Below are positions 33,997 through 42,098 of a stretch of DNA of 64,000 nt, piece by piece. This DNA is from Xanthobacter dioxanivorans (GTDB taxonomy: Bacteria; Pseudomonadota; Alphaproteobacteria; Rhizobiales; Xanthobacteraceae): NCBI RefSeq assembly GCF_016807805.1, contig NZ_CP063362.1:2717001-2781000 (forward strand), given 5' to 3'. The notes under the pieces are model-generated. The model had not been told where the DNA came from and searched no databases. It saw only the letters and a list, made by a program, of their open reading frames with translations. A program made the position numbers and the translations under genes. How positions within the stretch are numbered: position 1 is the stretch's first letter; every line of letters begins with the position of its first letter.

Positions 33997-35702
33997 CAGG
34001 CGACCTCGCAGAGGGTGTGTCCCTCGACCGGGGCGCGGCCGAGCACGATGTCGTCGCCCGCCAGCTTCACCGTATGGTGCAGCACGAAGGCGGGATCCAT
34101 GGCGGGGAAGTCGTCGCGCTGGTGGGCGCCGCGGCTCTCCTTGCGGGCGAGCGCGGAGCGCGTCACCGCTTCCGCAACGAGCAGCATGGTGCGCAGGTCG
34201 AACCAGTCCAGGCGCGCCATGTTGTAGGGGCCGGGCGCGCCGGGCGGCAGCGCACCGACGCGCGTTTTGAGGACGGCGATGGCGGCGAGCGCCTTGTTGA
34301 GGCCGTCCTCGGTGCGGAACGGCCCCACGTCGACGGACATGACCTGCTGCAGCTCGGCGATGAGGCCGGCGTGGTTCTCCCCGTGCTCCGGCGCCACCGC
34401 CGAGACGAGGTCGAGGGCGCCGGCCGGCACCGGGGCATCGGCATTGCCGGCGGCTCGGGCATGGAGCGCCGCGGTGCGGCCCGCAGTGCGGCCGAACACG
34501 AAGGCTTCGGTGATGGCATTGCCCGAGAGGCGGTTGGCGCCGTTGGAGCCACCGTTGGCCTCGCCGCAGGAAAACAGGCCCGGCACGCTGGTGCGCATCC
34601 GGGCGTCCACCTTCACCCCGCCCATGTGGTAGTGGGCGATGGGAGCCACCTCGATGGGCATCCGGGTGAGATCGATGCCGTTGGCGGCGAGCCGGTCGAT
34701 CACTGGCCCGAAGGAGGCGCGCAGCGTCTCCGCCGGGATGTGCTGGAAGGAGAGGTAGGCGCCGCCCGCCGGCGAGCCGCGGCCCGCCTTTACCTCGGAG
34801 AGGATGGCGAAGGTGGCGCGGTCGCGCGTCACGTTATAGGTGCCGGCCTCCTCGTTGCCGTAGTCGTTCACGAACTCGCGCATCTCGGCGTTGAGCAGGC
34901 GCCCGCCGAGCTTGTAGCGGAAGGGGTCCCACATGATGGGGTCCATGCCCACAAGGCGGGGCGCGAGGTGGCCGATGGGGAAAAACTGGACGAACTCCAT
35001 GTCCGTCAGCTCGGCGCCGGCGCGCAGGGCGAGGGCATAACCGTCGCCGCCCATGTTGGCGGAGGCGCTGTTGCGCTGGTAAAGCCGGGTGAGGCCGCCG
35101 GTGGCGATCACCACCGCCTTGGCCTTCACCATCACCGGCCGCCCGTCGGCCAGCGAGAAGCCCGCGGCACCGGTGGCGACGCCGTCGGTCACCAGGACGT
35201 CGGTGATGTAGAGGTCGCCGATGCGGGCGACCTCCTTCTGGCGCAGCACGCGGCCGCGCAGGGTCTTGGCCACCGCCGGGCCGGTGGAGAGGAAGTCCAC
35301 GTAGACGCAGCGCGGCCGGTCGTGCCCCGGGGCCAGCGCTTGGCGGATGGAGCCGTCGTCGTTGCGCGCCCAGCCCACTTTCCACTCGTCGAGCTGGAGG
35401 ATGTCGCGGGGACCTTCCTCGCACACCAGCTGGGAGAGGGAGGCGTCGCACAGCTCGCGGCCGGCGGCGAGAGTATCGGCGAGGTGATGCTCCCAGCTGT
35501 CGGGTGTCTGGGAGCCGAGCGCCACCGCCACGGTCATCTGCGCCATGATGGTGGCGCCGCTGCGCCCGATGAGGCTGCGGTCGGCGAGGATGACGCCGGC
35601 GCCTTCCTTGCCGGCCTCCAGCGCCGCCATCATGCCGGCGGCGCCGGAGCCAATCACCAGCACGTCGGTTTCGAGTTGGACCACATCCATTGCCACTGTC
35701 AT
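33996..35702 (-). CDS. Fumarate reductase/succinate dehydrogenase-like FAD flavoprotein
   Basis: The 568-residue flavoprotein has an N-terminal FAD dinucleotide motif VLVIGSGAAGMMAALEAG, the substrate-loop region PIAHYHMGGVKVDARMRT (His and Arg of the family active site) and GEANGGSNGANRLSGNAITEAFVFG. Members include FrdA, SdhA, aspartate oxidase and APS reductase alpha. With a stand-alone 2Fe-2S partner and no membrane anchor genes, this is not a respiratory complex II. A dehydrogenase or reductase for an unsaturated or cyclic acid fits. ATG 35702 is used; ATG 35690 is also possible. Confidence 0.85.
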   Translation of the reverse strand: MTVAMDVVQLETDVLVIGSGAAGMMAALEAGKEGAGVILADRSLIGRSGATIMAQMTVAVALGSQTPDSWEHHLADTLAAGRELCDASLSQLVCEEGPRDILQLDEWKVGWARNDDGSIRQALAPGHDRPRCVYVDFLSTGPAVAKTLRGRVLRQKEVARIGDLYITDVLVTDGVATGAAGFSLADGRPVMVKAKAVVIATGGLTRLYQRNSASANMGGDGYALALRAGAELTDMEFVQFFPIGHLAPRLVGMDPIMWDPFRYKLGGRLLNAEMREFVNDYGNEEAGTYNVTRDRATFAILSEVKAGRGSPAGGAYLSFQHIPAETLRASFGPVIDRLAANGIDLTRMPIEVAPIAHYHMGGVKVDARMRTSVPGLFSCGEANGGSNGANRLSGNAITEAFVFGRTAGRTAALHARAAGNADAPVPAGALDLVSAVAPEHGENHAGLIAELQQVMSVDVGPFRTEDGLNKALAAIAVLKTRVGALPPGAPGPYNMARLDWFDLRTMLLVAEAVTRSALARKESRGAHQRDDFPAMDPAFVLHHTVKLAGDDIVLGRAPVEGHTLCEVA

Positions 35703-35727
35703 GCCTTTCTTCGAGATCGGCCCTGCG

Positions 35728-36270
35728 TCAGACCGTGGCCGCGGAGCGGGCCGCCTGGTTGTAGTATCCGGAGACGGCGCGCAGCACCTCGCCGACCTCG
35801 GAGAGGATCTCCTCGGACGGGCCGCCGGACGAACGCAGCGGCTTCACCAGCAGTTGCTCGCGGATGGCGGCGTAGCGCGTGCACGCGGCGATGCCGGTGG
35901 GGGTCGCCTCCACCACCTTTTCCTTGCCCATACGCCGGGTCTTCACGAGGCCGGCGCTCTCGAGCTTGCGCAGCGCGTAGGTGGCGACGTGCGTCTCCTC
36001 GATGTCGAGGATGAGGGAGACGTCCGAGAAGGATTTCGGCCGATCCCGATGTCGCACGATGTGCAGGATGAGCACCTCGAGCGGCGACAGGTTGGGCGTG
36101 CCGGCGGCCGCCATGCAGCGCACGATCCAGCGCTCGAAGGCGTGGACCGCGAGGATGAGGCCGAACTCGGTCTCCGACAGCGCCGGAGACCCGCCGGCCG
36201 CCAGATGCGCCGACGAGACGATGGGATCGTAGATGGCCGCATCGGCCGGCCTGCGCTTGGAACCCTTCAT
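35728..36270 (-). CDS. MarR-type winged-helix regulator
   Basis: The 180-residue protein has a winged helix: LSPLEVLILHIVRHRD, then ILDIEETHVATYALRKLESAGLVKTRRMGKEKVVEATPTG (about 70-135). ATG 36270 follows GGGAGG; the upstream TTG at 36327 is not favoured. It is the first gene of the minus group with the flavoprotein and 2Fe-2S protein (25-bp gap) and probably controls them. The upstream stretch to 36386 is AT-rich and could hold its promoter. Confidence 0.85.
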   Translation of the reverse strand: MKGSKRRPADAAIYDPIVSSAHLAAGGSPALSETEFGLILAVHAFERWIVRCMAAAGTPNLSPLEVLILHIVRHRDRPKSFSDVSLILDIEETHVATYALRKLESAGLVKTRRMGKEKVVEATPTGIAACTRYAAIREQLLVKPLRSSGGPSEEILSEVGEVLRAVSGYYNQAARSAATV

Positions 36271-36506
36271 ATCCCAGCCTCCCGTGGCGGCCGCGCTGCA
36301 AGCCGGTTCGAAATCTGAATCGATCAAGATTCCATCCTTCTGTCCAAATCGTAGGCGGCTGGATTTTTGGCTTTATTTATAAGTTTTTGAACGTGGAGAT
36401 CGCCGGCAGCCCCGGAGCCGTCCTGCATTCCTTCCATCCATCTTACCTACTTTTTACCTGTAATTTCTCACTATCAGGCACGGCGATGCAGGCGGCGTGC
36501 CAGCCT

Positions 36507-36978
36507 CTAACGCTCCATGAACGCCTTCCCGATCACATCGTGACCGGGGTTGGCGTTCCTGCCTTCTTCAAGGCCCTGGGCATCGAACCTCCGGGTCATG
36601 TCGGCGAGCATGGCCGGCTGCCGCAAAGCATGAAACAGTCATTGGCTGCGCCGATCCTGGGCCGCTCAAGATCGCCCGGCGGCGGCCGGAGGCGAACGCG
36701 CCCGTGATGCGGCCCGCGTTGGCGGACGGCTCGCGCCGCGCGCCCGGCAGCAGCGCATCGTGCACCGGCGTGCCGGTCGGCTTGCGGCCGGCGAGGATGC
36801 GGTCGCCCTGCTTCAGGTGCTGGAGCCGCGAGGTCCGTGGGCCCGCCCGCTGCTGGGCGATCATCTTGAACTGCCCGCTGGCGAAGCGGAATGCGGGATC
36901 ACGCGTGGTCGAGAAGCTGAACAGGATGTTGGTCCAGTGGCGGACGGACGGAACGGCTTCTGTGTTGAAGCTGCTCAT
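36507..36978 (-). pseudogene. Decayed ferredoxin-NADP reductase (fpr-type)
   Basis: Three blocks of a bacterial Fpr can be read in order. From ATG 36978: VPSVRHWTNILFSFSTTRDP, then GQFKMI. After a missing piece of about 45 residues: TSRLQHLKQGDRILAGRKPTGT. After a larger gap and frame changes: NDCFMLCGS in one frame and PAMLADMTRRFDAQGLEEG, ending KAFMER-stop at 36507, in the next. The whole remnant is 472 bp against about 770 bp for an intact gene. It therefore has at least two internal deletions and at least one frameshift. The intact enzyme would exchange electrons between NADPH and ferredoxin or flavodoxin. Confidence 0.85.
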
Positions 36979-37028
36979 GGCGCTTGTTCTGGAAGGTTTT
37001 GTTTTTGAAGGGGCGGCGCGCGGCCGGG

Positions 37029-37547
37029 TCAAACGGCGGCGAGCTGGTACTCACGCTCGACCGAGTTCGCGTGCCGGCGGTGGTCGAAGCCGTAGACGTG
37101 CAGCGAGATGGCTTCCTCCGGGCCGAGGGAGGCCATCTGGTGCAGGTTGGGACCCGTGGGCAGCATGCAGGCGACGAAGCCGGGTCCGTGGGTCACGGTG
37201 GACTTCAGGACCGCGCGCTTGGTGTCGATGGCCGAGAAGCAGCTTTCCTCGATGGTGCCTTTCAGCACGGCGAAGCAGCAGGAGCAGTGATGGTCGTGGA
37301 TGGACGTGCGCGCCCCCACGTCCCACACCATCGCCCACACGCTGATGTCCTCGTCGCCATAGACGAGGTTGCGGGCATAGTTGCCGGGCTTGCGGGCGAG
37401 GGAGATGCCATCCAACAGGCCGGGCCGCGCGACGAGCTCGGCGAGGGTGGCGTGGGCAGCCTCAAGATAGGTCTCGGCGATGCTGCGGCTGGCGGCGCCG
37501 AGGCGGGAAAGGAGGTCCGCGTCGTGGCTGTGGTGCAGTGCGTTCAT
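37029..37547 (-). CDS. Cysteine dioxygenase-like thiol dioxygenase (cupin)
   Basis: This 172-residue cupin has the thiol dioxygenase iron site: two His in TSIHDHHCSCCF and a third in NLHQMASLG, with the partner GTIEES. ATG 37547 follows GAAGGATG at a proper distance. It would oxidise cysteine, 3-mercaptopropionate or a similar thiol to the sulfinate. The divergent Lrp/AsnC regulator suggests control by an amino acid. Substrate choice between cysteine and mercaptopropionate cannot be settled by eye. It starts the minus group that once included the decayed fpr gene. Confidence 0.82.
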   Translation of the reverse strand: MNALHHSHDADLLSRLGAASRSIAETYLEAAHATLAELVARPGLLDGISLARKPGNYARNLVYGDEDISVWAMVWDVGARTSIHDHHCSCCFAVLKGTIEESCFSAIDTKRAVLKSTVTHGPGFVACMLPTGPNLHQMASLGPEEAISLHVYGFDHRRHANSVEREYQLAAV

Positions 37548-37605
37548 CTCACATCCTTCTCGCAGGAGCGAAAAAAGGATAGGCGCCGCAGCCGGGAACG
37601 AGATT

Positions 37606-37625
37606 GCAAACTTTGCGCTGTTTGC
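37606..37625. promoter_or_regulatory. Candidate Lrp/AsnC operator in divergent promoter
   Basis: GCAAAC-N8-GTTTGC (37606-37625) is a perfect 6-bp inverted repeat in the 146-bp AT-richer gap between the thiol dioxygenase and the lrp-type gene. Lrp/AsnC proteins bind loosely conserved dyads of this kind near their own promoters. Confidence 0.4.
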
Positions 37626-37693
37626 TCTAAAACGAGGAATAATTTTCTCTCGATAACGTCCATTCAAAAATCATATCGCGGCAATGAGCCAGC

Positions 37694-38194
37694 ATGGAGA
37701 ATGCATTGCCTCGTCCGCCGATTCTGAAGCTGGATGCCGTCGACCTGCGCTTGCTGCGGATTCTCCAGGCTGACGCGAACCTGCCCCTCGCCGATCTCGC
37801 CGAGCAGGTCGGCCTGTCGCCGACGCCCTGCTGGCGGCGCATCCACAAGCTGGAGAGCGCCGGCGTCATTCGCCGCCGCGTGGCGCTGCTCGACCGTAAG
37901 CTGCTGAACGCCAACGTCACCGTGTTCATCGCCGTGCGCACGAACAAGCATTCCGCCGATTGGCTGGAGCAGTTCGCCCGCGCCGTGCGCGACATTCCCG
38001 AGATCGTCGATTTCTACCGCATGAGCGGCGAGATCGATTACCTCCTCAAGGCGCTGGTGCCGGATATCGCGGCCTATGATCAGGTCTACCGCAAGCTCAT
38101 ATCGAAGATCGAGCTGTCGGACGTCACCTCCATGTTCGCCATGGAGGAGCTGAAGTCCACCACCGAGATCCCGCTCGGCTTCGCCGCCAGCTGA
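37694..38194 (+). CDS. Lrp/AsnC family transcriptional regulator
   Basis: The 166-residue protein has an N-terminal helix-turn-helix (LPLADLAEQVGLSPTPCWRRIHKLESAGVI, about 27-58) and a C-terminal RAM effector domain (about 75-155) with the GEIDYLLKALVPD motif. It is divergent from the thiol dioxygenase gene and is its likely activator. In other bacteria such pairs respond to cysteine. Confidence 0.92.
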   Translation: MENALPRPPILKLDAVDLRLLRILQADANLPLADLAEQVGLSPTPCWRRIHKLESAGVIRRRVALLDRKLLNANVTVFIAVRTNKHSADWLEQFARAVRDIPEIVDFYRMSGEIDYLLKALVPDIAAYDQVYRKLISKIELSDVTSMFAMEELKSTTEIPLGFAAS

Positions 38195-38683
38195 GGGGCG
38201 GCGCCGTCCTGATCCTGCCGTCCGCGGCGGGTGGGCGGGCCTTCCCTCTGGCAGGCGAGAAGGTCGTATCGGGAGAGGGCGGCCTTGCCGTCCGTATCGA
38301 GGTCGGTGCGGCCGAACAACGAAGATTAAAAGGGCAGAGAGATGCCGCGGCGGAGGCGGATGTGCTTTGCTACGGACCACTCATCGCCGTCGCTGTATTC
38401 CATCTGATAGGTCGCTGTGGTAATGCAAATCCCATAGCGGTTGCGGGCGTATGGGGCAAAAAGTTGAGCCAGTGGCGGCGCCGGGCTCCGCTCCGAAGAC
38501 ATGGGTGGGAGGGCTGGCTGCCGCAACAGGGAGGACTTTACGCAACAGTAATCCTTCGGCCAATGTATCTCTGAGCTTTGTTGTCTTAAATTCTTCTGCC
38601 GTAAGGACGGCAGAGCAGGTGCAAGACGGAAGCGGAGACTAAATGAAGGTGTTTTGGACTCTTGCCTTTCTGGCGGGAACGGC
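38195..38683. other. Gene-poor stretch upstream of the diguanylate cyclase gene (489 bp)
   Basis: Nothing here can be called a gene with confidence. On the minus strand a short segment near 38240-38319 reads DLDTDGKAALSRYDLL and a little later DQDG, resembling a degenerate EF-hand. A frame ending at 38326 encodes YQMEYSDGDEWSVAKHIRL without a credible start. Base composition drops and becomes uneven toward 38600. The stretch looks like rearranged or acquired DNA. Confidence 0.45.
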
Positions 38684-40303
38684 GTGAGCGACGCGCTGTC
38701 GCAGCAAGGCGCGGGCGGGCGGCGGAAGCTGCCCATCGTGCGGCGGATGACACTGTGCCTGGCCACGGCCTGGCTGGCGTTGGTGACCGGCCTGGGTTGG
38801 TGGATGTCGCAGCTGATCGTGACAGCGCATCTGGACAGCTTGGCGGCCAGCGCCGAATATGAGGTCGTCACCACCGCGCGCGTCATGGACCGCTTGTTCA
38901 CCGAGATGGTCAGCGTGGCCAATATGGTGGCGGGCCAGACCCAGGTGATCCAGCTTGCCACCCGCTATCGCGCAGATCCGCCCGGCTTTGCCGAGTTGAC
39001 GCGCCAGCAGCGCGCCGCGGAGTTGACGCGCGACCCCCTGGTGCGCAAGGTCGGCGACTTCATGAACGCGCTGGCGAGTGACCTGCGCTATGCCCGCATT
39101 TACATGAACAACACATCCGACGACACCGTGACGGCCAGCAACTGGGCCGAGTCTGACAGCATCGTGGGCATGATCTACTCAGGTCGGCCCTATCTCATCG
39201 ACGCGTTGCGTAATGGTAAGGGTTCGTCGTTCGGCATCGCCCGCCTGCTCAAAACCCCGTCCTATTTCGTGGCCAGCCGCATTGATGACGCGAACGACGT
39301 GCCGCTCGGTTCTGTCACGGTGAAGTTCGACGCGCCCGATGTGGCAACTTACCTGACAGGGCGGCATATCGCGCTGATCGTGAACCGTCAGGGGCGCGTG
39401 ATCACCACGTCGTCCGAACCCTTCATGCTCCGCAATGTGGCAGCACTTCTGCCGCCCGGCACGCTACTGCCGCCGGACGGCGAAGAAGAGCCGGGCGAGC
39501 CCTTGGACATCCGCGCGATGGCCGGCTCTGCTCATGCCGATCAATGGCTCATCGACGGCCAGCCCTACCTGCTGCGGCGTCAGCCGCTGGCCGGTACCCC
39601 GTACCAATTGTTCACCCTGGCCTCGCTGGAACAGTTGGCGCCCATGCGCTGGCAGCACTTTTGGGCCGCAGGACTCGTGGCGGTGTTCGGCCTCGTCCTT
39701 ATCCTGCTCGCTGGCCAGGCGACCAGGCAGATGATGATGCGCCGCCAGGATGAACGATATGCGGCTAACTATGATGCGCTGACCGATCTGCCGAACCGGC
39801 GCGCGGTGTTGACGGAGCTGGATCGGTTGTTCGCGCTAGCGAAACGGACGCAGCAATGGGTTCTCGTGGCGTTTGTCGATCTGGATGAGTTCAAGACGAT
39901 TAACGACACGTATGGACACGCGGTCGGCGACAAATTTCTGGTCGAGGTCGGACAGCGCCTGTCGGTCGGACTACGTGCGAGCGATATGTTAGGGCGGTTC
40001 GGCGGTGACGAATTCATCGTGATCGGATTGGTGGCGCCGCCCGGCCCTGATGATCCGGACGAGGCAGTCGACGCGATGCGCCGCCGGCTGGCGCCGCTGC
40101 TGATCGGCACCTATGCTATTTCCGGGTGCAGTTTCGACTATTCAGGCGCAAGCTTTGGCATTGTCAGCGTCGATCCGTCCGTGAGTTCGCTGCGCACCGC
40201 GCTCAAGCTAGCCGATAAGCTTATGTATGCCGACAAACGGGCACGAAGCGCGCAGTCACTTCGTCATCTGAGCGCAGAGCCGCTAGACTGCCACACCGAG
40301 TGA
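38684..40303 (+). CDS. Membrane-bound diguanylate cyclase (GGDEF)
   Basis: This 539-residue protein has an N-terminal transmembrane helix (about 22-42), a periplasmic sensor (about 43-325, dCache-like by size), a second helix (about 326-346) and a GGDEF domain (about 362-520). FVDLDEFKTIND and RFGGDEFIV give the metal and GTP site, and RASD five residues before GGDEF is the product-inhibition I-site. It makes cyclic di-GMP in response to an external signal. GTG 38684 is the likely start; the next ATG is 38747. Codon use includes more A/T-ending codons than its neighbours, and IS and efflux-gene remnants follow directly, consistent with horizontal acquisition. Confidence 0.88.
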   Translation: MSDALSQQGAGGRRKLPIVRRMTLCLATAWLALVTGLGWWMSQLIVTAHLDSLAASAEYEVVTTARVMDRLFTEMVSVANMVAGQTQVIQLATRYRADPPGFAELTRQQRAAELTRDPLVRKVGDFMNALASDLRYARIYMNNTSDDTVTASNWAESDSIVGMIYSGRPYLIDALRNGKGSSFGIARLLKTPSYFVASRIDDANDVPLGSVTVKFDAPDVATYLTGRHIALIVNRQGRVITTSSEPFMLRNVAALLPPGTLLPPDGEEEPGEPLDIRAMAGSAHADQWLIDGQPYLLRRQPLAGTPYQLFTLASLEQLAPMRWQHFWAAGLVAVFGLVLILLAGQATRQMMMRRQDERYAANYDALTDLPNRRAVLTELDRLFALAKRTQQWVLVAFVDLDEFKTINDTYGHAVGDKFLVEVGQRLSVGLRASDMLGRFGGDEFIVIGLVAPPGPDDPDEAVDAMRRRLAPLLIGTYAISGCSFDYSGASFGIVSVDPSVSSLRTALKLADKLMYADKRARSAQSLRHLSAEPLDCHTE

Positions 40304-40374
40304 CCGCTCGCGATCCGGCCACCGGCCTTAGATCGCTGCAGGGACGCCAGCCCCGGCTCCCCGATGGACCGGCG

Positions 40375-40490
40375 ATCTTCGTGCCGGTGAACGCGCCCTC
40401 GGGCTGCGCCAGGATGACATCGCCTTCGTTCAGGCCGCCACGCACATCCACGCGGGCCTCGCCGATGGGGCCAAGCTCCACGGCTGCCAC
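40375..40490 (-). pseudogene. Fragment of an efflux periplasmic adaptor (HlyD/RND MFP) C-terminus
   Basis: The minus strand reads VELGPIGEARVDVRGGLNEG, then DVILAQPEGAFTGTKI. This is the pattern of the C-terminal membrane-proximal domain of MacA/AcrA-type adaptors (val-x-G...V-x-V-x-x-G-L-x-x-G-D-x-V). Nothing upstream continues the protein, since it runs into the transposase remnant. Only about 38 codons survive, so the call rests on a short motif. Confidence 0.45.
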
Positions 40491-40509
40491 CAGGCCCGTG
40501 CATCGCGCA

Positions 40510-40683
40510 TCACAAACCCCTCCCGGCGAACCGCTTCAGCTTGGTGTTCTCATCCTCCAGCTGGCGCAGCGGTAGAACGCAGCGGTAGAACGTCGCGTCC
40601 GAAATCGCGGTACTCCGGCACACCTCCGCTCCCGGTGTCCCATCTTCCGCCTGCTTCAGCATGAATGCGATCTGTGCCCTAGT
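40510..40683 (-). pseudogene. IS3-family transposase orfA remnant
   Basis: The frame reads TRAQIAFMLKQAEDGTPGAE, then VCRSTAISDATFYR, then LPLRQLEDENTKLKRF. These are the start of the helix-turn-helix and the later leucine-zipper segment of IS3/IS407-type OrfA. The WKxKYGG segment normally between them is missing, and a 13-bp tandem duplication (40566-40591) marks the junction. A stop at 40510 truncates the rest, and no OrfB, ends or target duplication are visible. Confidence 0.75.
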
Positions 40684-40903
40684 TTAATAAAATCGATTAA
40701 TAAACTTATAAGTTACATCGTCAACCCCATCCTATGGGGAATTCCGGCATCGCCTTGCGCCGCAAAGGCGACGGGGCAACGCTTATCTTATTGAAATCAA
40801 AAAATATTATGTGGGGGCTCCAAGGGCAGGCATTTATAATATTAAATCAATTGACATTATATAATTTATTCCGTCATTTTCATGGAGATGACGGAGGCTC
40901 CTG
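40684..40903 (+). promoter_or_regulatory. AT-rich promoter region of the first ssuD operon
   Basis: This 220-bp region is far more AT-rich than the rest of the window. It contains TATAAT at 40835-40840 and again at 40860-40865, plus TTGACA at 40851-40856. The exact promoter pair cannot be fixed. AATCAAT at 40845-40851 also occurs in the other ssuD promoter region. A LysR-type sulfur regulator (CysB/Cbl) is the usual controller of such operons. GGAGG at 40893 is the ssuD ribosome site. Confidence 0.5.
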
Positions 40904-42076
40904 ATGAATGCGCTTCACGCGGCGGCTGCCGGCCCAGACTTCCTCTGGTTCATTCCGACCCACGGGGACGGCGCCTATCTCGGCTCGGAGACGCGGCAGC
41001 GCCCGCCGGAGTTCGCTTATTTCCGTGAGGTCGCGCAGGCGGTGGACCGGCTCGGATTCAAGGGTGTCCTGCTGCCCACGGGCCAGAGCTGCGAGGACAG
41101 CTGGATCACCGCCGCCGGCCTTGCCACCGTCACCGAGCGGCTGCGCTTCCTCGTGGCCCTGCGCCCCGGCGTCACCTCCCCCGCCTTCGCCGCGCGTCAG
41201 GCGGCGGCGCTCGACCGCCTCAGCGACGGGCGGCTGCTGCTCAACGTGGTGGTGGGCGGCCATCCGGCCGAGCTCGCCGCCGACGGCATCTTCCTCGACC
41301 ATGACGCACGCTACCGGCAGGCCGATGAGTTCCTGACCATCTGGCGCGATCTCGTCGCCGGCAAGACGGTGGACTTCACCGGCAAGTATTACCGGGTGGA
41401 GCACGGCCGGCTCGACTTCCCGGTGGTGCAGCAGCCCCATCCGCCGCTGTGGTTCGGCGGCTCCTCGGACGCCGGCCACGAGGTGGCCGCCGAGCACGCC
41501 AGCGTCTATCTCTCCTGGGGCGAACCGCCCCATATCCTGAAGGACAAGCTGGCGGACGTGCAGGCCCGGGCGGCAAAGCGCGGGCGCAAGCTGAAGTTCG
41601 GCCTGCGCATCCACTTCATCGTCCGCGAGACCGAGGCGGAGGCCTGGGCGGCGGCCGACAGGCTCATCTCCCGTGTTTCCGACGAGCAGATCGAGAATGC
41701 GCAGAAGCGCTTCAAGGTCGAGATGGATTCCGTCGGCCAGGCCCGCATGGCAGCGCTCCAGCCGGGCGACCGCAACAAGCTCGAGATCGCGCCCAATCTG
41801 TGGGCCGGCATCGGCATGGTGCGGCGCGGCGCCGGCACGGCGCTGGTGGGCGACCCGAAGAGCGTGGCCGCGCGCATCCGCGAATACCAGGAGATCGGTA
41901 TCGAGACCTTCATCGGCTCCGGCTATCCGCACCTGGAGGAAGCCTACAGGGTGGCCGAGCTGTTGTTCCCCGAGCTCGGCATCGACGGCCGCCGCCGCAA
42001 GGTTTCCGAAAATATCGTCAATGAGTTCGCCGTGGGCTCCCACAGCGCGGAACGGCGCCTTGCCGCCATCTCCTGA
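40904..42076 (+). CDS. ssuD: FMNH2-dependent alkanesulfonate monooxygenase SsuD (copy 1)
   Basis: The 390-residue luciferase-fold protein begins [16 protein letters not shown] and has [39 protein letters not shown] and, near the C-terminus, SENIVNEF. These are SsuD features including the active-site Cys region. It desulfonates alkanesulfonates to aldehyde and sulfite using FMNH2. A GGAGG site precedes ATG 40904. It leads an operon with a binding protein, ATPase and permease. No reductase is in this operon; the flavin reductase at 47686-48219 could serve both SsuD copies. Confidence 0.92.
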   Translation: MNALHAAAAGPDFLWFIPTHGDGAYLGSETRQRPPEFAYFREVAQAVDRLGFKGVLLPTGQSCEDSWITAAGLATVTERLRFLVALRPGVTSPAFAARQAAALDRLSDGRLLLNVVVGGHPAELAADGIFLDHDARYRQADEFLTIWRDLVAGKTVDFTGKYYRVEHGRLDFPVVQQPHPPLWFGGSSDAGHEVAAEHASVYLSWGEPPHILKDKLADVQARAAKRGRKLKFGLRIHFIVRETEAEAWAAADRLISRVSDEQIENAQKRFKVEMDSVGQARMAALQPGDRNKLEIAPNLWAGIGMVRRGAGTALVGDPKSVAARIREYQEIGIETFIGSGYPHLEEAYRVAELLFPELGIDGRRRKVSENIVNEFAVGSHSAERRLAAIS

Positions 42077-42098
42077 CCGCGATCGAGAGGACAGATTC

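Noticed and set aside
38240..38319. EF-hand-like DLDTDGKAALSRYDLL on the minus strand
   Set aside because: A single degenerate motif in a short frame running antisense into the Lrp gene. It is too weak to call a gene or pseudogene.
38326..38961. Minus-strand open frame of 211 codons near the diguanylate cyclase
   Set aside because: It overlaps the start of the GGDEF gene on the opposite strand, has no ribosome site and matches no family I know. Only its last part lies in otherwise empty sequence.
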